A stretch of DNA of 64,000 nucleotides from Vermamoeba vermiformis (lineage: Eukaryota; Tubulinea; Echinamoebida), in contig JBEWZL010000300.1 in NCBI GenBank assembly GCA_045837725.1, positions 434,001 through 498,000 of the forward strand. Direction: 5' to 3'. Shown in pieces: positions 9,920 through 21,598 of this stretch. How positions within the stretch are numbered: position 1 is the stretch's first letter; the number at the start of each line of letters is the position of its first letter. The notes below the pieces were generated by a model. The model did not search any database and had not been told where the DNA came from. It was given only the letters and a program-made list of their open reading frames with translations. Position numbers and translations under genes: made by a program.

Positions 9920-12447
9920 ATGCTATTTGCAAATATAAAGGGTTACTTGTTCTTGCTTGTAGCCCCTATTCTTGGGATTCCGATCCTGTTCTTGCCTGTC
10001 TCGGAGTTTCCCAAGGCACCACGAGCAGCCTATGCGTGTTTTATTATGGGTACGTAGTATAAGCAGATTTTCTTATGATCTTGATTACAGCTCTATTGAT
10101 TAATCGTTGCGATCTAAAATTAGTTCAAAATTGAAAATCAAATTTATTTTCGAGATTATAACCATATTAATATAGACCATTAATAGTAAATATATTCTAA
10201 TATTTTTTTATCTTTATCAGCATTTTACTGGATCACAGAAGCGTTGCCTCTCAGTGTAACTGCTTTATTGCCTTTAATCTTATTTCCAACGTTACAAGTG
10301 GCCACTGCGAATGAAGTAGCATCGGCATATTTCAATGATACAATTATCCTAATGTTTGGGTAAGTAGGAAGTAAATGAACAAATCCGCAAAAACTCGGGT
10401 TTACATTTCAGTCCAGAACTTGAAAATAATTAGAATTTAATATTGATTAAGTTATATGATGCATATATTAACATACAATATGTAGATCGTTTGTAATGGC
10501 GATGGCCCTCGAAAAATATAATTTGCATCAAAAAGTCGCGTTGAAATTGTTGCAATATATTGGTGCCAGACCCAAGATGTTAATGTTAGGATTCATGCTC
10601 ATTAGCTTTTTCATATCAATGTGGATATCCAATACCGCTACGACCTCACTCATGGTACCTAAGATCCCGATCGAATCCGAAAAATTCTTTTAAAGACTTA
10701 CAAATTCGATTATATAGGCTCCGCTCGCATTAGCCGTATTATCTCAATTACGAGATAGAAATACTGGCTCACACGTTGCTGAAGAAGAAATAGGAAGTAC
10801 TGCGCCTGTTACAGTCAGCGACAGGTACAAAAAAACTTTTAAAATACTAGCCATGGGCTAATATTGCGAAAATTTATTTAGCGTGGAACTCGAGTCGCCT
10901 CATTACGCTGAAGGAATCGATCAGAAAAAACAACGAGAAATTGAGCATGAAGTTTTAGTGGCAGGTACGGATTCAAACAAACATCCATAGTATTTGATTT
11001 TAATAAGGATATTGTTATTATAGATAATTCGGACGACAAAGAAGCCAATTATGAAATTAATCCTGAAATTCTTGAAGAGCTCGATAATTTCGGGAAGGGA
11101 ATTATGTTGTGTAAGTCGGTCACTTTTGAACATCATAATGACATTACTAAATATGGTAATTAGCTGTCGCTTACTCCTCGTCCATTGGAGGCACGGCTAC
11201 ATTGATTGGTGAGTAATTTCGATGGTTTATGATCATTTCCTAATTTGGCAATGTTACGTAAAGGCACTGGTTCGAATTTGATCTTGACGCAGCAATTGAA
11301 AATCCTGCATCCCACAGCCCCTGAAATTTCATTCGGCAAATGGTTTTTATTCGCCACACCCGCTGCAATGATCTTTGCAGTGTTCACGTGGGGATTTTTA
11401 TGCTTTTTGTACGCGAGAAAGACGAAGTTCAAAGTAAGTTAGTTGCCTTATTTGGAAACATCACGTGCCACGGCCTTATCGATTTTCTATTTTTAGATCA
11501 GCCGTGCTAGTCTGCAGCGCCAATACGAACTATTAGGTCCATTGACATTCCCGCAAATAGCTGTATTGATTGACTTTGGCATCATGATCTTATTGTGGTT
11601 CACGCGGTCCCTATGGGCCACTGCCTTATTTGGCTCATCGAAGATGGTCACCGACGGAACAATTTCAATCTTTGCAGCTCTAGCGCTGTTCTGCATTCCA
11701 AGTGCCCCGAAGCGTGTGATTGGTCGAGAGAAAATCAACTTGGCCAACAAAGAAAACTTCAAAGACAGAATTCTCGATGAAGAGGACATCAAGCGCGTGT
11801 CCTGGGACATTGTGCTCTTATTGGCTGGTACGCATGACTTGCCATATATGGTAATGACCCACGTGACTGATGTACTTGTCGGGTAGGTGGTATGGCCCTA
11901 GCCCTCGGCTTTTCCAAATCAGGCTTGTCGAGTTTGATCGGCAAACACTTGAACGTGTTGAGCACCATGCCGCTGTTCTTGCTCGTGGCACTCGTCAGTG
12001 TGTTCGTGTTGTTCACGACAGAACTCACTTCCAACATCGCTACTGCTACTGTCGTGCTGCCCATTTTGTCGGGTACGATACCTACTTTCCAAATATGGCA
12101 ACTATAATAATGAAATTTCATTAGCGATGGCTGTGTCGATCGGTCAAAACCCATTGTTACTGATGATTCCCGCGACTATTTGCAGGTTAGTATACCATTT
12201 CCTAATTAGGCAAGTATCTCACCGTGCTATTCACAGCTCATACGCGTTCATGTTGCCAGTCTCCACGCCACCGAATGCCATAGTCTTTGCGAGTAATTTG
12301 CTCAAAGTGTCAACCATGGCCAAGACCGGTTTGTTACTGAACATCTTAGGCGCGCTGTTTATCCCCGCAATTGTGATATTACTCGGTGGTCCTGTGTTTG
12401 ACATCGAAATTGACGAGGTGCCTGATTGGGCCAAACCACCGAGCTAA
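9920..12447 (+). CDS. SLC13/DASS family sodium-coupled anion symporter
   Basis: A polytopic membrane protein spread over about a dozen exons. Diagnostic parts: [17 protein letters not shown] near the N-terminus, the SNT motif region [15 protein letters not shown], the second half-repeat ([20 protein letters not shown]) and [16 protein letters not shown], then [13 protein letters not shown] near the C-terminus. Both SNT-type and TPPN motifs of the divalent anion/Na+ symporter family are present. Substrates in this family are di- or tricarboxylates, or sulfate. A charged loop with many Glu ([19 protein letters not shown]) lies between TM segments. The length is normal. Which anion is carried cannot be told from sequence. 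Confidence 0.9.
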
Positions 12448-12840
12448 AAATAGCATTACTAATAAAGTGTGAATTTTGTTAATAATAACTAACACTTCAA
12501 ATTGTAATAAAATAGAACTATAAAACAATACTTCTTTATTGACATGCTTGAAGCTTGTTTGGCTCTCAATCCAGCTTGACGTTATTAATTGCGCCACGTG
12601 CCTACGGTCGTATCGATCCCCTGCCACTGAGTGCTCGTCAGCGCTTCTTCGCTCTGCATCACACGAACGTTTTCTTATGCAAAAAAGGATATCATGCCGC
12701 CAAGACTGTCCAATCACGTTCACCGAGATGATGACAAGTGACTCATGACACTTAGACGGGGGGGGAGCCCGCGAAAGCGGGACCCCGGTAGTTGCGTGGA
12801 TTTCAAATTCTTCAATCCAAATAAACCCTAAAAAATTTGT
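12448..12840. other. Convergent intergenic region with possible structured RNA
   Basis: It lies between the 3' ends of the SLC13 gene (+) and the F-box gene (-). The stretch 12590-12800 is more GC-rich than its surroundings. It holds a strong hairpin at about 12763-12787: a CCCGC/GCGGG stem closed by a GAAA tetraloop, extended by flanking GGGG and CCCC. GATGATGA (box C-like) occurs near 12725. It begins GCCTACGGTCGTATC, like a 5S rRNA start, but the rest does not fit 5S. A noncoding RNA is possible; its class is not identified. Confidence 0.3.
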
Positions 12841-14818
12841 TTATTTCTTCTGTAATTTGTTTTTTTCAAGCTTTGGTTGTGTAAGAAAATCTTTCAAATC
12901 GTAAAAATAAGTGGCAGATTCGTTCCAAGCAATCAAAGTCTTTTCATCGTCGCTCAGATCCAAACGATAATTTTTGAGCGCCTGATCTACGGCGCAAATG
13001 GTTGCAATATAAGCCCCAGTGACGGCAGAATATACTAATATGGAAGAGGTACTAGCATAGGGCACAGCTTGTGCAATGATCAGTAGTTGGCTGGATCTGG
13101 TTGCGTGCATTGCAAAAACTTCTTCTTTGTCATCATTCCAACGGTACGGACCTTTACGCAATTCGAATCTAGAAATGATTTTTTTCTGGTAAAAATCGAT
13201 GATTATAACCTCATTTTTTGCTGCCAGCGCGATATTGCCTAAAAAGGAAAAAACGTTAATTTTGTTCGGATCCAGACATTATTTTTTAATAATTGGTATT
13301 ATATATACTTACAAGTATTCGGAATCCATTTATGAACGGGCCAGCAATCAATCACGGCTGTCATTTTTTTGGTGGTCAGATCGTAAAATCGATGTTTCTT
13401 GTCCACGATGCAATGCACGATATGATGCAGTGTCCCGTCAATATCGATCTGTTGCTCTTCAATTACCGCTCGCAAATCACGTGTTTGGTAATCAGGACGA
13501 TGAGGTCTGAAATTGTGAGCAGGAAAACTAATTGTGCCATCGCTCCATTCAATAACAAAGTTATCGCCTTTTAAAGGCCGAATCACGTGCTGTATTTACC
13601 GTTCATGAATTAGAATTAAAATTAAACTTTTTTTTTTGACTTACGAGACTTCGGTGCTTAGGAATTAAAATCAACTTTTGATTGATCTGCGAGCAATAAC
13701 AATCTTCATAAAATTTTTCTTCTGGCTTATCCTCTAAGGTGCATATATAAGAGCATCTATACTCGGAATGTTAGCGTTCAGATCCGACCAAAAAAAATAA
13801 AATAATACTAACTCGTTACAAATTTCTTTTTTCTTGGTCGATCTTCTCCATAAAACTTCTTCAGTATGCTTGCATAATATATTTAAATTCCATACGGAGA
13901 ATTGTTCGGTCTTTTCGTCTTTCTGGTAAAAAATTAATTCTAGCGCTTGGAAGCCTCAAATCGGATCTGGACTTACTAATATAGCTAATGTCTTATTAAA
14001 CGACTTTAAGGTACTCTTAGTGCTCTCGAATAGCTTTTTATAGCTCAATCGAGATTTACCTAATATATCGTAAAAATGGTGGCATCCTTGTTGGTCTGGC
14101 TGGATCCGACCTGCGTATTCTCCTAATAATACAATTACAATGATGCGTCAAAAATATTATTAATACCTATTATATGAAATGCCTCCCACATCGGAGTGAA
14201 TGCGATTTTTTTTTGTTTTAGGCAAGATCTACATCTAGCGATTAGAAAAATTGTTGAGGCGTAATTGATTACGTACGGAATATCAAAAGGTGCATATCCA
14301 TTGACTAGTAGATTGTTATTAATCACCTTTAACGATTGAATTGGATGTTCAGCGTCGGCGCGTGCTAGCACCGGGCTTGGCGCCACTCGTCTGCAATAAA
14401 AATCTCGTCAATTTCACTAAAAAATTTAATTTTATGTAATCGTACTTTTTTCTTGCATGTCTTTTTATACGATTCATCTACGCTTAGAGTTAAACACAAT
14501 GGATGTCACACGCGAAATAAAAATTAAATTAATTACCTCCTCATTCCAGTCAATACTGTCGTCTACAAATTTAATTTTTTCTGTTGATGACTTGAACTGA
14601 TCGTTAAAAATCAATCGCAACGCCGTTGGATTATTTAACGAATTTTTGAATTTTTTGTTGATCTGCTTCAAGTTGGTTAAATCAACGCCACTTAAATGCA
14701 CTAATATAAGCTCGAATAATTCGGCGGGAATATTGCTCAGATAATCTAAACATCAACAGTCAAATAATATATTAATATCGGTGACACCAAGCAAATCCAT
14801 TTGTCTGTTACCTCGCAT
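12841..14818 (-). CDS. F-box protein with beta-propeller-like C-terminal region
   Basis: The ATG at 14816-14818 gives MR, and after one intron the chain continues with an F-box: NIPAELFELILVHLSGVDL then TNLKQINKKFKNSLNN. Later exons encode blade-like segments with alternating hydrophobic strands, such as SNIALAAKNEVIIID, ESATYFYDLKDF and HRFYDLTTKKMTAVIDCWP. F-box proteins recruit substrates to SCF ubiquitin ligases through SKP1. The propeller would be the substrate-binding part, though no canonical WD dipeptides are clear. Seven or more exons. The C-terminus is lysine-rich and ends at TAA at 12841. Confidence 0.65.
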
Positions 14819-15344
14819 GTTGATATTAATAGCCAGTACTCTGTAGCAATTAAAATTGCCTAACAAAACTGTTTTTCGGGGCGGGGGGGGGGGGGGGGGG
14901 GGGAGGGGGGGGGCGGGGGGCAGGGCGGCGGCCCCGGGGGACCGGGAGACGGCAGCGCGAAGTATGGTCCCGTCCCCGGCAAAATTTGTTTGGTTCCCAT
15001 TAAATTTCAGAAATGGATCGGAAAGAGCCACAACGCCTGATCGAAAAAACCAAAACAATAATTGACCTGATCTCGCTTCAAGCACACAACGTCTTTTCTT
15101 ATCGTCGCTAAGATCTCAATGGCAGGCCTGCCAAACAGAGGGCTATTCACCGAAGTAGTACCATACTAACTTCTTATCGCTGTCATTGGAAGTCACGTGA
15201 TTTATTTATTGAGCTGCAAATCAACGACTGCAACATCGAATCGATTTCTCTTGATGCTAATACGCAACCTATTCACACCTCCGCCTATGATCGGTCCTCA
15301 AATTCTGTGACTTGAGCAGTAGTCAATCAGTTAGTACTGCGCTA
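14819..15344. other. Intergenic region with a G-rich tract
   Basis: From about 14878 to 14945 the plus strand is nearly pure G with a few C and A, then GC-rich to about 15000. This is sharply unlike the AT-rich neighbourhood. A 33-codon open frame starting at 15013 is too short to call. The tract could form G-quadruplexes, or it could be a sequencing or assembly artefact. Confidence 0.5.
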
Positions 15345-16010
15345 TTAATGCTTTTCTTCTGCCACAATCTCGTCGCGAATTTTCATCCAGATCTTGCCCA
15401 GTGCATTCTCGCCGTACCACTTGCCGCGCCACACTTTCATGTTCCAATACGGGTGACCTGGTGCTGGCTCATTTGCATCACTAATACAGGTGATTATGCA
15501 TATTTCCTTATAAGGCAAAGCAGTCACGTGCCGACTTACCGATGGCCTCCGCCGTCCTCAATAATTTGTTTGCCTTGCGTAAATTTCAACAGCTTTTTAA
15601 TGCCTGGATGACACTCGACTTTGGCTCGAACTCCTGAATTCGTTACCAAATTAGGAAATTGTCATGACATAAATGCAAAGACTCGTCACGTGGGTACCTT
15701 TTTCCATGACGTCAGTTTTGATGGATGAGAATGAGGGCTGTGTATCACCCCACAACTTGATAATTAATTCTGAATGCTTCTTATTGACTCGTTTAGCGGC
15801 AAATCCATCGGGCGCGGATAAAATCTCGTTAAATGCTTGCAAAGCTTCGTTGTTTTGTTGGATGTACGGCCGCAACGGTTCAGATTGAAAATAATGCTCG
15901 ACTGATGCATATTCGTGACCATTGTATGTGAATTTGATAGGAGACATGTTTGATAAGAACTGCCATTCGGGTAATAGCAGCTTTTTTTCGATCGCACCTT
16001 CTTTTGCCAC
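15345..16010 (-). CDS. NADAR-domain protein (YbiA-like)
   Basis: The NADAR fold is recognised by EWQFLSNMSPIKFTYNGHEY, ASVEHYFQSE, AVIRAKV-type strand residues and, at the end, HPYWNMKVWRGKWYGENALG. NADAR proteins act on ADP-ribosylated or riboflavin-pathway intermediates; bacterial YbiA cleaves an N-glycosidic bond, and others remove ADP-ribose from guanine. Three exons. The start is uncertain: the frame opens 15 bases after an in-frame TAA without an ATG before the core, and the first internal ATG (SNM) would remove conserved FLSN. An upstream mini-exon is therefore likely. The introns hold CC-W6-GG sites at 15506 and 15646. Confidence 0.75.
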
Positions 16011-16142
16011 GTGTTCGCGGAGCGTTTAATTTTCCTACGTTAACTACAAAATGACACTAAAACGAGGCAGGCATTACAACATAAGTGCACTACTCTTCTT
16101 CATTAACAAAGATCTATTTACAAGTGTTGTGAGGAATAGTTT

Positions 16143-17713
16143 TTAAAACTTGACCTCAGCGTTGTTCTCAGGCAGGCCAGAGCTCCAAGTCTTGTTGTGC
16201 ACTGGCTTGACAAGCGCAGCAATGTCATCCAACACTCGCTGCTCGTACTTGATCTGCAACGCGTCAATGTTCGAGTTCAAAATGTCAGTGCTTTGAATGC
16301 CCACGAGTGTGGTGTGCACATCAGCGGTCTTGTGCACGGCGTAGTTGACTGCCAATTGCGACACATTGATCGCGTGTTTGGCACAGTACTCGGACACTTT
16401 TTTTGCCACTATCATACATAGAGTTAGATCTCTGCTATTGGAGCTCTCGTTTGAAGCAATAGTAGAGATTGTCTTACCTTCTTTGATGTCGTTGCTGGCA
16501 GGGTGCCACTCAGGAGGTCCTTGATGCGTTAACAGACCCATTGACAAGGCGCTAGCGTTGATAACTCCAACGTTCTTAGCTTTGAAGTATGGTAGTATGG
16601 CCTGACAGAGAACCGACGTGTCAATAAGCGATCAGGTAATGACACGCAATGACACGCGTCAACTTGAGGAGTGCAAGAAATAGCCACTTACCAATAAGGA
16701 GTCATCCAACAACGTGTGGTGGCAATACGACAGCACGACGTCAACGTCGTTAGTGCGATCCAGCACGTACTTGTAGATGTGAAGTGGCAGACCGGAAATA
16801 CCGATATACTTCAACTTGCCGTGGTCGCGCAACTTTTTCAAGGCAGGAATAGCCTCGTTGATGATTTGGTCTGAAAGTCAATCGATTAGAACAGGTAGGT
16901 AAAAATGTGCGGTACATGGTTTGAAGCCCTTACCTAACGAGACAAATTCGATGTCGTGACAAAAAACCAAATCCACGTGATCTACTCCGAGCCTACCTAA
17001 GCTCTATTACTTAATTAGTATCATAATTTGCGTGCATAGGCAATGGAGATCTCCGAAAGATGTCAAATCCAAAATTAAAAAATTGGTGAAATGCAGCGTT
17101 ATTTTTAGCTTTCAGTTAACTTACTTCGTGCAAGCTTTTCGTTACTCTTTCAGCGCTAAAATCAAATTCTTTGGGTCCGTATCGTCCCACTTTGGTTGAT
17201 AAAATGTATTTTTCTCGTGGAATGCCTTTAAGTGCTTTACCGAGCATAATTTCAGATTTTGTGATGCCATAATAAGGACTAGTATCGAAGAAATTAATGC
17301 CTTTCTGAAATTAAGAAGGATTAATATTTATTCGTTGCTGAAACTCGCCTCGAAATATTGCAACGCAAACTTTAACTCTATTTTGCTCATAAAAAATATA
17401 TTAAGGTATATTACAATATTAATATAACATAATCCTCTCGATTGATCATTTTCAAGCTGAAGCAAAGTGAATGAAAAATTTTTAAAAATAAATTGAAATT
17501 GACAGTCCTCGTTTCAAGGCTATTTGTCATATGTTCTTAATTATTTAGATATAAATTCTTGATAAAAATTCCAAATCTTACTTCTATAGCTTTATGGACC
17601 GAATCTATTGCTTCTTTTTCATCAATGTCACCAAATACACCGCCTAATGGCGAGCATCCAAATCCAATCGAAGAAACCTTCAAATTAGTTCTGCCGAGTG
17701 TCCTGTACTCCAT
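16143..17713 (-). CDS. L-galactose dehydrogenase-like aldo/keto reductase
   Basis: The start at 17711-17713 gives MEYRTLGRTNLKVSSIGFG then CSPLGGVFGDIDEKEAI. This is the N-terminus of the plant-type L-galactose dehydrogenase branch. Catalytic residues by family: Asp and Tyr in GINFFDTSPYYG, Lys in YILSTKVGRYG, His in VDLVFCHDIEF. Further matches are LKYIGISGLPLHIYKYVLDR, GLLTHQGPPEWHPAS and a VKNLTW-like end (VHNKTWSSGLPENN). In plants the enzyme oxidises L-galactose to L-galactono-1,4-lactone for ascorbate synthesis using NAD. About six exons of normal total length. The substrate here is inferred from similarity. Confidence 0.9.
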
Positions 17714-17887
17714 GCTGAATTTTTAAATTAAATAATTAAATTTCAAATTGCTGAATTTTCTCGTGCGTGCGTTAGGAAACCTCCTTACGGTCATAATAAT
17801 TTCAAGCTTTCTACTCAATTATTATACTTTATTAACAAGACGTGCTTGTGCCTCACTACTCAACAGATGTTTGTATAATCCAGATTC

Positions 17888-19815
17888 TCATTTTCGTTTC
17901 ATAATGATAAACACTACTACACCACTCATAATGGTTAATCCAGTGACTCCGGACATAACAATAGCTACTACAGCTATAAAAATCATTAGCGCATGCCAAC
18001 ACTCTTTTGAAATTAGATTTCACTTACCACCCGGAGAAAGTTCGTTGGCATGTTGACCGGTGCATTTATAGATATTGATGTATTTGGTTCACTAGATGCT
18101 ATAAGCGCAGCAGAAGGTGCAATGGACTGAGGTGTTGAAGGAGGGAAGAGAGCTTCGCAATATTGCAGATTCTACGAAGAATTTTCATTAGACTGGCTTG
18201 GTTATGTTAGGCCTTTATCGCTATTACTCACAAAATAATAACCGTTTTGAACATCGCTGCTCATATACTCCGCTTGCGCTGGTGAGAATGCCTTCACTTG
18301 TTTGCACGACAAATACTTGAATTGTTCGGTGGTCAAGACGGCAAGCTGCGACGGTGTCATGGCACTAATAGCACTTGGGGCTAGTCCTGAAAATGCAGCA
18401 TAACGTAGTGCGGTGATAGAATCAGCTGGGAAATACGCGAATTGCTCTGCAGAAAATGCGGCAACTGTCACGTTGGTGAGGTGTTTTGAGACGTTTGGAG
18501 TGAAGTAAATCATGTCTGAAGGCTGAATCAATTGCACGAGGTCCTTACGAAGACCTTTGAATGTTTCTGGAGCAAATTGAGCCAAGACGTTGCTGTCCAA
18601 AACAGGCTGCGGATCTGGCTTCACCAACGCGAGTTGCAACCACGTGATTTGCGAGATATTTTTCGATAAATCGTTCCACGACGTTATCATTTGTACCCGG
18701 CTCGGAATCAATTCCAAGAAATCTGTTTGAGAATAAAGCGTCAACCGCCAAGTTTGACACGTGTCACCACAACGCAGGGAACTTACTCGCAGTGAAGTGC
18801 TCGCCATAAAAAGCGACTTGATCGAGAGTCCAGCGATTGGCGATTGCGAGTTGGTATTGATTTATGAGATCTCCTAGAACTTCAGGGAACAAACTGACGA
18901 ATCCCATTTGAGTCAAGTACGACAGTTGCTCCACTGAAATTGCCATGACTGTACTTCGTGGCATCCAGTTAATTATAGAAGGACCAAATCCGGCGAATGA
19001 AGGCGCTGGAATGTTTTGGATCTGTTCGACAGTGATATTCGTAAACGCGAATGAATATAGAGAACTGATGCAGTCAGCTGTAAAGCCTTGGAATGTCGTC
19101 GCAGGCACGTCTTGAACGAATTCACTCTGAAGTCCAGTACACGCACCTCCCCAATTGGCCGTTGAGAAGTGCGCAAGACATTGCTTTGTGAGACCTGGCG
19201 CAGCGCTGTTAGGCAACGAGCGGATGTGGCCACTTCGGAATCCTGCGCAAGCTGTCGGGTCTAGCGCGGCAAGTTGTGTCGCATTAACGTACATCAACGT
19301 GTCTGTGCGGGTAGCATTGATACAATCACTCGTGAACCCGCGGAAAGATGGCGGATCCATTTGTGAAACCAACGAATAGATTAAGCCCGAGCAACCACTG
19401 CTATCACCTGTTGTTGTGAGGTTTGAAAGGCACGCAGCTGTCATGTGAATACGCAAAACAGACACTTGTGCAGCAGTGAATCCAGCACATGCCGAAGGAT
19501 TCAAACGCGAAAATTGTGCGTCGGAAACACTAGTGAATGACAGATAAGGCACTGCATTAATTTTCGCAGCAACAAAACCAGGGAATGCCTACATCCAACA
19601 GATTAGATCCTCGATAGCTATTGTTTGAGTAGTCTTACCTCAGGAGGGATAATCGACATTTGAAATGCAGATAAATCCTGAAAAGCGCTAATTGGCAAGT
19701 TGCTCAGCTCGGATGCGGTAATGTTTCCCCAGCTGACAGAATCAGCGTGGATCGAAGTAGCGAGGCACAATAGTACCAAAGTCGCTGCGAATACGCTCTT
19801 CATCGTTGCCTTCAT
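17888..19815 (-). CDS. Repeat-rich single-pass surface protein
   Basis: Signal peptide (KSVFAATLVLLCLATSIHA), then a long ectodomain of degenerate 22-26 residue repeats built around GFTADCI, (I/V)eQLxxLxPxaCAGF and similar phrases. It has many Cys and N-glycosylation sequons. The middle and distal parts lose the Cys but keep the rhythm (SAISAMTPSQLAVLTTEQFK). A TM segment (AIVMSGVTGLTIMSGVVVF) and KRK follow, then an in-frame TGA at 17888-17890. The same frame runs on for 22 codons (ESGLYKHLL...ARLVNKV) to TAA, and that tail resembles the tail of the protein at 1-794. The function is unknown; adhesion or recognition is a guess from the architecture. Confidence 0.7.
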
Positions 19816-20171
19816 TGCGATTTGCGAGTATTAAGATTTGACGCATTTTTCGGAGTTAGCGACTTGGTACTCGGCGTGTGATTCGTGCGACAGTTGCGAA
19901 ACACGAAACGCAGTAATAGCTGTTACGAGCAATGTTAGTTCCATGTTGCAATGTCTCTTGTTCTACTTACGAATGACAAAGCTATTTGATCATGCTGAGA
20001 TGAAAGGATCGAGCTTGCGAAGGATATTTTTGTACGTGCCCTTTATTTCGAAAATAATAAAGGGGTGGTAAATAAATAAATTCGCAAATAGTATAGCGAT
20101 CTCATTGCACATCAAAGAATGCCAACAAAATTTTCTTTGACGCTGAGATCGCATCCAAAAAAATGATGAAG
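19816..20171. other. Intergenic, no gene seen
   Basis: Between two minus-strand genes; should contain the promoter of the repeat protein and the 3' end of the TOM1-like gene. Short frames on both strands show no family features. Confidence 0.4.
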
Positions 20172-21598
20172 TCAATTCAATAACCGGGCCGTCTCTGTTT
20201 GCTGGTCACTGACAGGTCTCTTCAATAGGGCTATCAGCACATAGGTTGGAATCAGCTCGCAACCCAAGAACAACAGCAAACGAGTGATGATGCTAAACAC
20301 CAGATCTGAGTTACCCTTGAGAGGCATCCAAAGCATTGCCAACGACACAAATGTGATGATTGCTCTCAGACCGAAGGCTAAAGTGCAGACTAAGGTCAAG
20401 AAACCAATCTATTGCAAAACAACCGTCAGTACACACACAAAGTCGTAGATCTAAACACGTGTGGATTCAAAAAGACGGATCGTGTGATTCGGTGATACTA
20501 CGTATCTACAATACACCCTAATACGTACCTTTCGTGTCATTAATGCACGTCTTTGTGAGATGATCGGCAATCGACCAAGCTCGTTGTAGACTCTGCGGCC
20601 GTAGATGCTAAACACCAGAGCTGCTGCCAGAGATAAGAGACCACTGTAGAGTGCCTATTAATAAGTCCATTAGGTATTATTGCGATAGGGCAATGATAGT
20701 AAAACGGCAACAGGTAAATAACGATCCACGTCCCCAATACTTTCAGACTTGATTTGTTTCTGCCTAAATTCCTGAAATTACGTACCTCCAGCGGATGAAT
20801 TATATTGACCATAATTTGCGTTGAAAAAACAAAAATCAACACGAGGAATACGACGAGGATTATGTACACAAGCACGTTCACTATTAGATAGCCTCGTTGA
20901 ACGCGCTTGATGAATGTCGTGTTTAGGTCACGTGATCGGTAATACAAGATGACCCTAATTAGGAAAGTAATGCCGGTTAGTTAATTTTAACCGAGTTTTA
21001 TAAACGGACACTTTTAGACTGCCGTTCGTAAATAAATATCTGAGCGGGCATATAGAGGATTTCGATAATATAAGGTGATTTCTATGACTATTTAAGGCTG
21101 CTTTGTTGACATACCAAAACAAGACAAGCAAGATGTAGGCTGAAAAAAAGAAATAGCCTGGCAAGGCTCCAAAAGCAATAATTAACGGGTTGACTTGTTC
21201 CACAAAACTCTCTAGTAGATAAACATGACTGCCACCAAAGAAAATGCCAATTGTCATGTTTGCGATCCGTGCTGAAAATGGATTTATCAATAACGCCGAT
21301 AAAAAAATAAGCATTTTTATCGGGCGTTGCTTACCTAATAATGGCCACGGCAACAGCACTGCTCATTGCAAAAATAAAATATTAAAATCAATTGATTTAT
21401 GAAATGGATCAGATTGTAGATCTTACTGTAGATTGCTTTAACAAGACTCCAGTGATTTTTCGTGCTCGCCTTAGTTACACGAATCATATTTACAATCGAA
21501 ATTATAAATACAATCCCGTATAAAACCAAGAGAGAGTAAAATGTCGATTTTACGGCCAACAAAACAGATGGCGACGCTAATGGTTGATATTTGTCCAT
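20172..21598 (-). CDS. TOM1/THH1/TOM3-like seven-transmembrane protein
   Basis: The ATG at 21596-21598 gives MDKYQPLASPSVLLAVKSTF and about seven hydrophobic segments over some eight exons. The family signature is near the end: LSLAAALVFSIYGRRVYNEL, GRLPIISQRRALMTRKIGF, then CELIPTYVLIALLKRPVSD. This matches the THH1/TOM1/TOM3 domain, related to the GPR137 lysosomal proteins of animals. Plant TOM1 proteins are tonoplast proteins. The molecular activity of the family is poorly defined. The frame upstream to 21724 lacks an ATG. Confidence 0.8.

Noticed and set aside
12600-12720. 5S rRNA gene suggested by GCCTACGGTCGTATC
   Set aside because: Only the first 15 bases look like 5S; the internal control boxes and 3' pairing strand are missing.
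15013-15111. Short open frame MDRKEPQRLIEK as a gene
   Set aside because: 32 residues, no splice partner and no family; kept only as part of the intergenic description.
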